Shown here piece after piece: positions 8,354 to 20,626 of a DNA stretch of 64,000 nucleotides. Position numbers and translations under genes: made by a program. The stretch is taken from assembly GCF_014856545.2 (NCBI RefSeq), contig NZ_CP109811.1:1048001-1112000 (forward strand), given 5' to 3'. The notes under the pieces were generated by a model that did not search any database, was not told the DNA's origin, and saw nothing but the letters and a program-made list of their open reading frames with translations. Source of the DNA: Mesobacillus jeotgali. Lineage in GTDB: Bacteria > Bacillota > Bacilli > Bacillales > Cytobacillaceae. Numbering within the stretch: position 1 is the stretch's first letter; each line of letters begins with the position of its first letter.

Positions 8354-8695
8354 TTCTTTTCGGTTGTATTGTTCATCAAACTCTTTGCCCTCAAGAGTTG
8401 GGTCAAGAGTTAACGGTTCATTGCAATACATGCAAATATCCACACGGCCAAGCATCTTGGTCTGTTTATTGCAGTTAGGACAGACAACCTGAACTGTTTT
8501 TGTCGATAACATTCCAATCCAAAAATAAACAACCGTGCTTGCAATAATGAAAAGCAATCCCAGGATCATGAAAATGGTCATGACCAATGGTGAGTTCCGA
8601 AAGAAGATCCCTGCGTACATAACGATGAAGCCAATGAAAATCAGGCTCAGCGCAAAGGTGCGGATTTTATTTATTTTACTAGAATATTTAGCCAT
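8345..8695 (-). CDS. ygzB: YgzB family (UPF0295) membrane protein with zinc-ribbon tail
   Basis: 116 residues: a basic N-terminus ([15 protein letters not shown]), two transmembrane helices (about residues 14-34 and 40-62), then a cytosolic C-terminus with CPNCNK and CMYC, a four-cysteine zinc-ribbon-like motif. It matches the B. subtilis YgzB family in sequence pattern and place, convergent to perR and divergent from ygxA. Function is not known; the sequence suggests a small membrane-anchored zinc protein. Confidence 0.88.
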   Translation of the reverse strand: MAKYSSKINKIRTFALSLIFIGFIVMYAGIFFRNSPLVMTIFMILGLLFIIASTVVYFWIGMLSTKTVQVVCPNCNKQTKMLGRVDICMYCNEPLTLDPTLEGKEFDEQYNRKEQK

Positions 8696-8853
8696 TGGAA
8701 TTTCCCTCCCTAAAATCTAACTATATCATACCATTTGCGGCAAGATAATCATAAAAAAGTCTAAGGGAGTGTCGAAAATTGTCTAGAGGAAATGCAGGAG
8801 ATTTTATATAATTGTCGAACATATATGCTAACAAACAAATGGAGGAGTTTATT

Positions 8854-9729
8854 ATGGAGGATATCCTTCGTTCAATTTATCAAGAACGTGCAAGCCATCC
8901 TAATACAGTTGGAGTAGTGGTGGTCGAGAAGAGGCAAAAGGCCTTGGCCGCCACCGATACTTTTGATGTCATCCTGCTTATTATAGTAAAAGAAAATAAT
9001 GATCCCGTCTTTGTAAAACATTATTCTTATGAAGATAAAAAAGCAGCGATGCACATTGTCACAGAAAAACAAATCAATGATTGGCTTTTAATAGGCAATA
9101 ACAAAAAAATATTTGATTGGCTGTACAACGGAAAGATCGTCTTTGACCGTAATGAACGGATTGCCAACCTAAAGCACGAGCTCAGAGAGTTCCCTTTCTT
9201 TGGCCGGAAAATTAAAATGGGCATCGAGTTTGCAAAATTGATCAGAAGATATTCTGATGGAAGAGTACTCTTTGACAACTTTAATTATTTGGATGCTTAT
9301 AATCATGTCGTCCATTCGCTGCATCACCTGGCTAGGCTGGCTGTAATCGAAAATGGTTTCCATCCAGAAGTTACTGTCTGGCATCAGGTCAAACAGATTG
9401 AACCGGAAATATATAAGTTATATGAAGAGTTGATATGCAGTGAAGAGTCCATTGAAAAGCGGCTGGAGCTATTATTCCTAGCCAGCGAATTTCTAATCCA
9501 TAAAAGAACAAAGGTTGGCAGCCAGCATTTGCTTGAGGTGATGGAGAGTAAGGATCATTGGTCATTCAATGAATTGATGTCACATCCTGAGTTGGCACCT
9601 TACTCTGTAGACCTCAGTATTCTTGTAGAATATTTGATAGAAAAGAAAATTCTTGATGTAGTCAAAGTCGAAACAAAAGGACAAGGCATTTTCCACAGAT
9701 ATTATCAATCTGCAGAAAAACTATCCTAA
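8854..9729 (+). CDS. ygxA: YgxA-like nucleotidyltransferase-fold protein
   Basis: 291 residues from ATG 8854 behind AATGGAGGAG. It begins MEDILRSIYQERASHPNT, as recalled for B. subtilis YgxA. The N-terminal half has a nucleotidyltransferase-like fold pattern (VVVEK ... TFDVILLIIVKE), and the second half is helical (residues about 130-290). It precedes the rRNA operon as ygxA precedes rrnD in B. subtilis. Reaction and substrate are unknown. Rho-independent termination after the gene is not obvious, so read-through into the rRNA promoters is possible. Confidence 0.85.
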   Translation: MEDILRSIYQERASHPNTVGVVVVEKRQKALAATDTFDVILLIIVKENNDPVFVKHYSYEDKKAAMHIVTEKQINDWLLIGNNKKIFDWLYNGKIVFDRNERIANLKHELREFPFFGRKIKMGIEFAKLIRRYSDGRVLFDNFNYLDAYNHVVHSLHHLARLAVIENGFHPEVTVWHQVKQIEPEIYKLYEELICSEESIEKRLELLFLASEFLIHKRTKVGSQHLLEVMESKDHWSFNELMSHPELAPYSVDLSILVEYLIEKKILDVVKVETKGQGIFHRYYQSAEKLS

Positions 9730-9746
9730 AAAAATAAAAAAACCTA

Positions 9747-9775
9747 TTGACCATTTAAAAAATACTTGGTATATT
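9747..9775 (+). promoter_or_regulatory. rRNA operon promoter P1
   Basis: TTGACC (9747-9752), 17-bp spacer, TATATT (9770-9775). Typical of the upstream promoter of Bacillus rRNA operons. Confidence 0.8.
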
Positions 9776-9872
9776 AATAACCGTCGCTGCGGAACACAGC
9801 AAAAACATTTTCGCGGCAGACGGTTAAAAAACTTAAAGTGCTTTTCAGTCGATAATATTTTTTAAAAAGTTG

Positions 9873-9901
9873 TTGACAGAAAAAACACTGGATGTTATAT
9901 T
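9873..9901 (+). promoter_or_regulatory. rRNA operon promoter P2
   Basis: TTGACA (9873-9878), 17-bp spacer, TATATT (9896-9901), about 140 bp before the 16S gene. Confidence 0.88.
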
Positions 9902-9934
9902 AGTAAAGTCGCTTCTGGGCGACGCTAACTAACT

Positions 9935-9949
9935 TGCTCTTTGAAAACT
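9935..9949 (+). promoter_or_regulatory. rRNA leader boxA antitermination site
   Basis: TGCTCTTTGAAAACT matches the NusB/NusE boxA leader element of Bacillus rRNA operons. A related TTCCTTGAAAACT lies in the 16S-23S spacer near 11715. Confidence 0.75.
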
Positions 9950-10040
9950 AAACAAACAAGCGTCAACAAACAATAAATGATCATGTTTCTTCTATAGAAC
10001 ATGAGCCAACGTTTTAACTTATGAGCTAACTCATAACTCT

Positions 10041-14748
<4,708 letters not shown>

Positions 14749-14848
14749 AAAATGATTACTCGTTCTTCTTGTTTTCTTCTTACAACATTATCTAGTTTTG
14801 AGGGAATAAAAGCTTTTCATTAAGTGAAAAACTTTCTTAATTTTTCTC

Positions 14849-14876
14849 TTGCAAAATGCATAAAAGACAGTATAAT
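14849..14876 (+). promoter_or_regulatory. Possible promoter in the 23S-5S spacer
   Basis: TTGCAA (14849-14854), 16-bp spacer, TATAAT (14871-14876), about 20 bp upstream of the 5S gene. The -10 is perfect and the -35 matches in four of six. It could give the 5S gene and tRNA cluster extra transcription independent of 16S/23S. Confidence 0.5.
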
Positions 14877-14896
14877 AGATATTGTCTTTAAAAAAT

Positions 14897-15013
<117 letters not shown>

Positions 15014-15080
15014 AGGATGCATTTTCATCCAATCTTCAAAGATATGGATCGCGTATCCAAGTCGGAGAAATAATCATTAT

Positions 15081-15155
15081 TCCGCAGTAGCTCAGTGGTA
15101 GAGCACTCGGCTGTTAACCGAGCGGTCGTAGGTTCGAATCCTACCTGCGGAGCCA
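15081..15155 (+). tRNA. tRNA-Asn (GTT)
   Basis: Cloverleaf with acceptor TCCGCAG/CTGCGGA, anticodon loop CTGTTAA and encoded CCA. First tRNA after 5S, as in B. subtilis trnD. Confidence 0.97.
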
Positions 15156-15159
15156 ATTT

Positions 15160-15251
15160 GGAGAGCTGTCCGAGAGGTCGAAGGAGCACGATTGGAAATC
15201 GTGTAGACGGTCAACGCTGTCTCAAGGGTTCGAATCCCTTGCTCTCCGCCA
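15160..15251 (+). tRNA. tRNA-Ser (GGA)
   Basis: Acceptor GGAGAGC/GCTCTCC, anticodon loop TTGGAAA, long variable arm, encoded CCA. Confidence 0.97.
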
Positions 15252-15266
15252 TAGAAACTTATATCT

Positions 15267-15341
15267 GGCCCCTTGGTCAAGCGGTTAAGACACCGCCCTT
15301 TCACGGCGGTAACACGGGTTCGAATCCCGTAGGGGTCACCA
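15267..15341 (+). tRNA. tRNA-Glu (TTC)
   Basis: Acceptor GGCCCCT/AGGGGTC, anticodon loop CTTTCAC, encoded CCA. Confidence 0.97.
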
Positions 15342-15344
15342 AAC

Positions 15345-15420
15345 GGAGGATTAGCTCAGCTGGGAGAGCATCTGCCTTACAAGCAGAGGGTCGGCGGTTC
15401 GATCCCGTCATCCTCCACCA
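15345..15420 (+). tRNA. tRNA-Val (TAC)
   Basis: Acceptor GGAGGAT with 3' strand ATCCTCC, anticodon loop CTTACAA, encoded CCA. Confidence 0.97.
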
Positions 15421-15461
15421 TGATTTTTCACGAAGTGAAAATAATCTTCAATTAATATCGT

Positions 15462-15475
15462 CGCGGGGTGGAGCA
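15462..15475 (+). pseudogene. 5' fragment of initiator tRNA-Met
   Basis: CGCGGGGTGGAGCA is identical to the first 14 nt of the intact initiator tRNA at 15603, with 3 further identical bases (CGT) upstream, so 17 bp (15459-15475) are repeated 141 bp apart. The rest of the tRNA is missing here. The roughly 125-bp sequence between the copies has no tRNA fold and no recognised gene. Confidence 0.8.
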
Positions 15476-15602
15476 ACGAGCGTTACTTCACTGTATGAAC
15501 TGCGAGTTGTACCGATTGAGCAGCAGCTTGAATAAACTTCCTGAGATCGGGACAGTCATTGCTCTTAAGGTGCATGCACAAATCGATATTCTTTATTACC
15601 GT

Positions 15603-15676
<74 letters not shown>

Positions 15677-15716
15677 TCATAAAGTTATTTTCAAGTTAAT
15701 CACTTGAAAAGACTTT

Positions 15717-15792
15717 GGTCCCGTGGTGTAGCGGTTAACATGCCTGCCTGTCACGCAGGAGATCGCCGGTTCGATCCCGGTCGGGACCGCCA
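15717..15792 (+). tRNA. tRNA-Asp (GTC)
   Basis: Acceptor GGTCCCG/CGGGACC, anticodon loop CTGTCAC, encoded CCA. Confidence 0.97.
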
Positions 15793-15796
15793 TTGT

Positions 15797-15872
15797 GGCT
15801 CAGTAGCTCAGTCGGTAGAGCAAAGGACTGAAAATCCTTGTGTCGGCGGTTCGATTCCGTCCTGAGCCACCA
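15797..15872 (+). tRNA. tRNA-Phe (GAA)
   Basis: Acceptor GGCTCAG/CTGAGCC, anticodon loop CTGAAAA, encoded CCA. The B. subtilis trnD order has tRNA-Thr next; none is found in the 70 bp that follow. Confidence 0.97.
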
Positions 15873-15943
15873 TTTATGTAATACCTTGTTATTTAGGTAA
15901 TTTAATAAAATGGCTTTTTTAACATCAGAAAAAATGTTATAGT

Positions 15944-16028
15944 GGAGGGGTAGCGAAGTGGCTAAACGCGGCGGACTGTAAATCCGCTCCCTCAGGGTTC
16001 GGCGGTTCGAATCCGTCCCCCTCCACCA
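15944..16028 (+). tRNA. tRNA-Tyr (GTA)
   Basis: Acceptor GGAGGGG/CCCCTCC, anticodon loop CTGTAAA, long variable arm, encoded CCA. Confidence 0.97.
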
Positions 16029-16036
16029 CTTAATAT

Positions 16037-16110
16037 AGGGGTATAGTTTAAAGGTAGAACGAAGGTCTCCAAAACCTTTGGTGTGGGTTCGATTCCTACT
16101 ACCCCTGCCA
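16037..16110 (+). tRNA. tRNA-Trp (CCA)
   Basis: Acceptor AGGGGTA/TACCCCT, anticodon loop CTCCAAA, encoded CCA. This is the standard Trp tRNA and would not normally decode UGA. Confidence 0.97.
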
Positions 16111-16120
16111 ATTTTATTAT

Positions 16121-16197
16121 GGCGATTGTGGCGAAGTGGTTAACGCATCGGATTGTGGTTCCGACATTCGTGGGTTCGATTCCCATCAGTCGCCCCA
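16121..16197 (+). tRNA. tRNA-His (GTG)
   Basis: Anticodon loop TTGTGGT; the extra 5' G(-1) opposite C73 typical of tRNA-His is encoded; CCA encoded. Confidence 0.97.
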
Positions 16198-16236
16198 TTT
16201 TAATCACAAATTCATCAGTAGATGAATAGTATATTT

Positions 16237-16311
16237 TGGGCTATAGCCAAGCGGTAAGGCAACGGACTTTGACTCCGTCATGCGTTGGTTCGAATCCAGC
16301 TAGCCCAGCCA
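16237..16311 (+). tRNA. tRNA-Gln (TTG)
   Basis: Acceptor TGGGCTA/TAGCCCA, anticodon loop CTTTGAC, encoded CCA. Confidence 0.97.
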
Positions 16312-16315
16312 TTTT

Positions 16316-16390
16316 GCGGAAGTAGTTCAGTGGTAGAATACAACCTTGCCAAGGTTGGGGTCGCGGGTTCGAATCCCGTCTTCCGCTCCA
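16316..16390 (+). tRNA. tRNA-Gly (GCC)
   Basis: Acceptor GCGGAAG/CTTCCGC, anticodon loop TTGCCAA, encoded CCA. Confidence 0.97.
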
Positions 16391-16399
16391 AAAATATAT

Positions 16400-16474
16400 G
16401 GCGGCATAGCCAAGTGGTAAGGCAAAGGTCTGCAAAACCTTTATTCACCGGTTCAAATCCGGTTGCCGCCTCCA
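16400..16474 (+). tRNA. tRNA-Cys (GCA)
   Basis: Acceptor GGCGGCA/TGCCGCC, anticodon loop CTGCAAA, encoded CCA. Confidence 0.97.
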
Positions 16475-16507
16475 CTAGATTATAGTGGCAGCAAGACAAT
16501 TTAATAT

Positions 16508-16592
16508 GCCGGTGTGGCGGAATTGGCAGACGCGCACGACTCAAAATCGTGTTCCTTCTGGAGTGTCGGTTCGACCCCGACCACCGGTACCA
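16508..16592 (+). tRNA. tRNA-Leu (CAA)
   Basis: Acceptor GCCGGTG with 3' strand CACCGGT, anticodon loop CTCAAAA, long variable arm, encoded CCA. Confidence 0.96.
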
Positions 16593-16644
16593 CTTTTATT
16601 ATAAACAGGTGATCCTGTTTTCTTTATTTCATAAAGATGTGTAT

Positions 16645-16718
16645 GCGGGTGTAGTTTACTGGTAAAACCTCAGCCTTCCAAGCTGATGTAGTGGGTTCGA
16701 TTCCCATCACCCGCTCCA
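16645..16718 (+). tRNA. tRNA-Gly (TCC)
   Basis: Acceptor GCGGGTG/CACCCGC, anticodon loop CTTCCAA, encoded CCA. Last tRNA of the cluster; B. subtilis trnD ends with a second Leu tRNA instead (recalled). Confidence 0.97.
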
Positions 16719-16731
16719 TACATACGTGACT

Positions 16732-16775
16732 AACGCAGTATGTCGTTTCCAGAAAACGATATGCTGCGTTTTTTC
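16732..16775 (+). terminator. Terminator of the rRNA-tRNA operon
   Basis: A long stem: AACGCAGTATGTCGTTT pairs with AAACGATATGCTGCGTT across a 4-nt loop, then TTTTTCTTTTC. Confidence 0.92.
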
Positions 16776-16857
16776 TTTTCTTTGTCTTTGTAAAAAACTG
16801 AATGTTGATTTCACAGTGTTCCATTCAAGTCGTTGGATTTTGTCTTATTTATAGCAG

Positions 16858-16934
16858 TTAACCGGAATACCTCCGCTTATTTCAGCTTCATACGCTTCAA
16901 ATATTACAATAGCCGGAATTTCTCCGCTTAAAAA
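16858..16934. repeat. Two direct copies of a CCGGAATnnCTCCGCTTA motif, 51 bp apart
   Basis: CCGGAATACCTCCGCTTA starts at 16862 and CCGGAATTTCTCCGCTTA at 16913. The spacing (51 bp) is close to the 52-bp period of the arrays elsewhere in the window, but the motif differs. The 300-bp gap between the tRNA terminator and the next gene otherwise holds nothing recognised. Confidence 0.5.
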
Positions 16935-17018
16935 TCTCATACCTACTTGAAAATAACAATGAATGATATAAAGTATTATCTTTTCTTTAAATATTTCTCG
17001 AAAAGAAAGTAGGATGCC

Positions 17019-17687
17019 TCAGCATCCTAAAATTCGATATGTGCCCGCTCCGCCATGGATTTGGGTAAACATGTTCATTAGAGACTCGGTCATTTTTTGC
17101 TTGCCTTCAGGGGAAGCTGAAGGTCTTAAATAAACGATCTGCAGAGCATTTGTTGTTTTTTCAGTTACGGCTGTTCTTTCTGAATCAACAAATGGACTTC
17201 CGAATGGTCCTTGTTCATCAGCAGAGATCATCAGGTTCGCCAGGTTATTCGTTCTTCCATTCAAACCTGTGTATTCTTCGTTTTCTTCTCCTATTTTAAT
17301 CGTTACATTCCCCAACAGCTTGTCACTGTCATAAACACCTATTGGGATTTGATATTCAAGTGAGAAGAAATTATTTAAATCTATCGCGCTATGTATTGAT
17401 TGAAGATAATTCTGCTTTGCAACACGGCGGTAGAGTGCTTCTGCTGAGTGTCTGTATCGGTTCGGGTCCTTCCCTGTAGTTTTGAATATTGAGCGCCACT
17501 CTTTAATGCCTTCAAGATCCGTTACGTTTTTTTCCAGAAGGTCGAAGTAGATTGATTCCTGAAAAAGCTGCAATCTGCCTTTTAACATTTGCGGAGACTT
17601 ACCTACCTGTATGTCTTTATATTCGATAATCCCGACTGAAAATCGGGGAATGAGATCACATAATGCACTGGAAACTTGAATTTCCAT
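17019..17687 (-). CDS. B3/B4 tRNA-binding domain protein (phenylalanyl-tRNA synthetase beta-like)
   Basis: 222 residues from ATG 17687, which follows TTGGAGGTGG at good spacing; the frame extends upstream to 17726. The core (EWRSIFKTTGKDPNRYRHSAEALYRRV and SIHSAIDLNNFFSLEYQIPIGVYD) is the stand-alone B3/B4 domain, related to the editing module of PheRS beta. Stand-alone forms are suspected to act in tRNA or aminoacyl quality control, but no reaction is established. It lies convergent to the tRNA operon and divergent from queG. A hairpin (AGGATGC/GCATCCT) covers its stop. Confidence 0.8.
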   Translation of the reverse strand: MEIQVSSALCDLIPRFSVGIIEYKDIQVGKSPQMLKGRLQLFQESIYFDLLEKNVTDLEGIKEWRSIFKTTGKDPNRYRHSAEALYRRVAKQNYLQSIHSAIDLNNFFSLEYQIPIGVYDSDKLLGNVTIKIGEENEEYTGLNGRTNNLANLMISADEQGPFGSPFVDSERTAVTEKTTNALQIVYLRPSASPEGKQKMTESLMNMFTQIHGGAGTYRILGC

Positions 17688-17792
17688 TGATTCCACCTCC
17701 AAATTGGCTTTAAAATAGTTTATCATAAAAGTAATTTGCTTATAAATTTAGGGATTCAATATAGATAACAATATTGAAAGGAGGGAACCACC

Positions 17793-18950
17793 ATGGATAC
17801 AGCTAGCCTGAAAAAGGATATTATTGAATACAGCAAAACGATCGGCATCGATAAAATTGGTTTTGCAGCTCCATCAGCATTTGAAGAGATGAAGGTCAGG
17901 TTATACAGGCAGCAGGAACTTCAATATCAATCTGGATTCGAGGAAAAGGACATTGAGAAGAGAACGGAGCCTTCTCTGATCTTTGATCGTCCTAAATCAA
18001 TCATCTCGATAGCAATAGCTTATCCTTCAAAGATGAAGACGAGAGTTGTCAGCAAGAAGGGAGAACGGCGTGGAATCTTCTGCCGTGCATCCTGGGGGAC
18101 AGATTACCACGTGGTCCTTAGGGACAGGCTGAAAAAACTGGAGGAGTACATTGTATCGAAGGTACCTGATGCGAGGTTCAAGTCGATGGTCGATACGGGA
18201 GAACTTGTGGACAGAGCTGTTGCTGAACGGGCAGGAATCGGTTGGAGCGGAAAGAACTGTTCCATTATCACACCAGAGTTTGGATCATATGTTTATTTGG
18301 GTGAGATGATCACGAATCTTCCATTTGAACCCGATACGCCGATGGAGGATCGTTGTGGCAGCTGCAATAAATGTGTGGAAGTCTGTCCGACAGGAGCTCT
18401 TGTGCAGGGCGGCCAGTTAGATGCGCAAAAATGTATTGCCTTCGTGACTCAGACTAAGGGCTTTTTGGCAGACGAGTTCCGTGAAAAGCTTGGAAACCGC
18501 TTATATGGCTGTGATACTTGCCAGACAGTTTGTCCTGAGAATAAAGGGAAGGATTTTCACTTTCATGAAGAAATGGAACCTGACCCTGAGATTGCGAAGC
18601 CGCTCCTGAAACCTTTACTGACCATGAGCAACCGTGAATTTAAAGAAAAGTTCGGGCACGTCTCCGGTTCGTGGAGAGGCAAGAAGCCTATTCAGCGCAA
18701 TGCGATCATTGCCCTTGCGCATTATAAGGATAATACAGCAATACCAGAGCTGATTATGGTGTTGAAGGATGACCCAAGACCTGTGCTCAGGGGGACAGCA
18801 GCATGGGCCCTTGGCAAAATCGGCGGCAGTGACGCTTTTGACGCATTGAAACATGCTTCTTCTGTTGAGAAAGATGAGGAAGTATTAAATGAGATCAGCA
18901 AGGGAATGGAATTTTTCAAGGGCAATTCAGAGTCGAATATAACTGTGTAA
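17793..18950 (+). CDS. queG: Epoxyqueuosine reductase QueG (YhbA)
   Basis: 385 residues. The N-terminal cobalamin-binding domain holds VDTGELVDRAVAERAG, with the catalytic Asp near residue 134. It is followed by a two-cluster ferredoxin domain: CGSCNKCVEVCP (Cys188, 191, 194, 198), then CDTCQTVCP (Cys240, 243, 247), with further Cys at about 214. A C-terminal HEAT/PBS-lyase repeat segment lies at about residues 300-370. QueG uses B12 and two 4Fe-4S clusters to reduce epoxyqueuosine to queuosine at tRNA position 34. The start follows AAAGGAGGG. It fits the nearby Asn, Asp, His and Tyr tRNAs, the queuosine substrates, though this proximity may be chance. Confidence 0.95.
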   Translation: MDTASLKKDIIEYSKTIGIDKIGFAAPSAFEEMKVRLYRQQELQYQSGFEEKDIEKRTEPSLIFDRPKSIISIAIAYPSKMKTRVVSKKGERRGIFCRASWGTDYHVVLRDRLKKLEEYIVSKVPDARFKSMVDTGELVDRAVAERAGIGWSGKNCSIITPEFGSYVYLGEMITNLPFEPDTPMEDRCGSCNKCVEVCPTGALVQGGQLDAQKCIAFVTQTKGFLADEFREKLGNRLYGCDTCQTVCPENKGKDFHFHEEMEPDPEIAKPLLKPLLTMSNREFKEKFGHVSGSWRGKKPIQRNAIIALAHYKDNTAIPELIMVLKDDPRPVLRGTAAWALGKIGGSDAFDALKHASSVEKDEEVLNEISKGMEFFKGNSESNITV

Positions 18951-18954
18951 GAAG

Positions 18955-18986
18955 GATGGATTTTCATAAAATCCATCTCTTTTTAT
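18955..18986 (+). terminator. Terminator of queG
   Basis: GATGGATTT/AAATCCATC stem with loop TCATA, followed by TCTTTTT. Confidence 0.85.
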
Positions 18987-19039
18987 GCGTGAAATCCTGG
19001 AACGTTTCATAAATATGAATGGTGAAGGGAGAGATGAAC

Positions 19040-19933
19040 ATGCGTGAGCAACTGCAGGAACTGTTGGAACAGCGTGTCCTTCAATGTGTTTCCATGCCGA
19101 GAAATCAATTGCACGAGTGTCCCAGTATAGAGCAGAAAAAGCAGAGTTTTGCCAACAGATCTGCTGAAATAGTAAAAGCAAAGGCAAATGGCAGGGTTGA
19201 AGAAAAATTTGAAGATAAGGAGAATGCCTCGATTTTATATGAGGTTCATTTTCAGTATTTGATCAAGCAGCGGGGACTATTTTACATGGAGGAGGAAGTG
19301 GAGAAGAGGCAGGCGGAGTTTTACAAGGGTGTTCTGGTAAAGGATGAAAAGCTGAATGAGATCAGAGAGTCCCAGGGCAGCGATGAAGCGTTGCCTGCTT
19401 TTGCGCAGCAGGAGGGGGACCAGGAGAGGAAGGGCTTCAGATACGACAGGCTGAAGGCCGTCCAGTATGCTGAAAGATGGTGGAATGACTACAACCCTGC
19501 ATATAAGAAGTTCGAGGTTGATTGTACCAACTATATCTCACAATGCCTGCATCAGGGTGGAGGGCCGATGCGCGGGTATCCAAACCGCAGCAAAGGCTGG
19601 TGGATGCAGAATGATAACTGGAGCTTCAGCTGGTCGGTAGCCAATGCGATGCGCTGGCACATCCCAGGATCCAAGCTGGGCTTAAGGGGAAGAGAAGTAA
19701 ACAGTGCTGAAAAGCTTAAGCTTGGTGATGTCATCTGCTATGATTTTGAGGGAGATGGTCGTTTTGACCACACTACAATTGTTACGGGACACGATGCGGA
19801 TGGTATGCCGCTAGTCAATGCTCATACGTACAACAGCCGGATGCGATATTGGGCTTATGAGGATTCGACAGCTTATACCCCGAATATTAAATACAAGTTC
19901 TTTACGATTACGGATGATTACGACGATATATGA
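19040..19933 (+). CDS. yhbB: Putative amidase-domain protein (YhbB-like)
   Basis: 297 residues from ATG 19040 (GGAGAG 7 nt upstream; ATG 19034 is too close). The C-terminal half, from YDRLKAVQYAERWWNDYNPAYKKFEVDCTNYISQCLHQGG, is the putative amidase domain (PF12671-like). Cys of DCTNYISQC is the candidate nucleophile and His of DHTTIVTGHD the base, an NlpC/CHAP-like arrangement. The N-terminal 130 residues are charged and helical. No signal peptide is visible, so it may act in the sporulating cell or be exported another way. It lies between queG and trmL, as yhbB does in B. subtilis. Confidence 0.8.
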   Translation: MREQLQELLEQRVLQCVSMPRNQLHECPSIEQKKQSFANRSAEIVKAKANGRVEEKFEDKENASILYEVHFQYLIKQRGLFYMEEEVEKRQAEFYKGVLVKDEKLNEIRESQGSDEALPAFAQQEGDQERKGFRYDRLKAVQYAERWWNDYNPAYKKFEVDCTNYISQCLHQGGGPMRGYPNRSKGWWMQNDNWSFSWSVANAMRWHIPGSKLGLRGREVNSAEKLKLGDVICYDFEGDGRFDHTTIVTGHDADGMPLVNAHTYNSRMRYWAYEDSTAYTPNIKYKFFTITDDYDDI

Positions 19934-20023
19934 TGACTTAATGACACTTGTATGGCGCCATTTCTTTTGCTGAGAAGGAGTGTAGTGGTATAATAGCTTT
20001 AGTTTTTAACAGAGGTGAAAGTC

Positions 20024-20503
20024 ATGGCATTGCATGTTGTATTATACCAGCCGCTCATACCAGCAAACACTGGCAATATCGCCCGTACATGTGCTGGTAC
20101 CGATACCGAGCTTCATTTGATCAGGCCGTTGGGATTTTCAACGGATGACAAAATGTTGAAGAGGGCGGGTTTGGATTACTGGGAGCATGTGAAGATTCAC
20201 TATTATGATTCGCTTGAGGATTTTTATCAACAGAACGAAGGCGGAGAATTCTTTTATGTGACCAAATTTGGCAAAAAGGCGCATTCCGATTTTGATTATA
20301 GTGCAGTTGAAAAGGATTTCTTTTTTATTTTTGGCAGAGAGACGACAGGACTTCCCCCAGAAGTGATCGAAAACAATATGGAGACATGCCTGAGGCTGCC
20401 TATGAATGAAAATATCCGTTCATTAAATCTGTCTAACACAGCTGCGATTTTGATTTATGAAGCGCTTAGGCAGCAGGACTATCGCGATTTGCGTAAATAC
20501 TAG
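20024..20503 (+). CDS. trmL: tRNA (cytidine(34)-2'-O)-methyltransferase TrmL (CspR)
   Basis: 159 residues from ATG 20024 (AGAGGTG upstream). The whole protein is a minimal SPOUT methyltransferase: LYQPLIPANTGNIARTCAGT at the N-terminus, FIFGRETTGLP in the middle, and LRLPMNENIRSLNLSNTAAILIYEALRQ at the C-terminal knot. It methylates the 2'-O of the wobble base in certain Leu tRNAs using S-adenosylmethionine. This is the cspR position of the yhbA-yhbB-cspR block. Confidence 0.93.
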   Translation: MALHVVLYQPLIPANTGNIARTCAGTDTELHLIRPLGFSTDDKMLKRAGLDYWEHVKIHYYDSLEDFYQQNEGGEFFYVTKFGKKAHSDFDYSAVEKDFFFIFGRETTGLPPEVIENNMETCLRLPMNENIRSLNLSNTAAILIYEALRQQDYRDLRKY

Positions 20504-20527
20504 GAGGCCTTTTCAGGTCTCCTTTTT
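20502..20527 (+). terminator. Terminator of trmL
   Basis: GGAGGCCT and AGGTCTCC form an imperfect stem around the loop, followed by TTTTT. Confidence 0.7.
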
Positions 20528-20626
20528 GGCATGCCAATGTGCCAGCTGGAATTTAAGGGACGAATGAGTACTTTGCATTGAATGAAAAGTTAGGCTATAC
20601 ATTTTCCAGAAGGAGTTGTTATTGAA

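Noticed and set aside
16037..16110. tRNA-Trp as a UGA-decoding tRNA that could explain the in-frame UGA
   Set aside because: Its anticodon is CCA, the normal UGG reader; nothing in the window suggests a UGA=Trp code, and other genes here use TGA as stop (for example the stops at 1152 and 2578).
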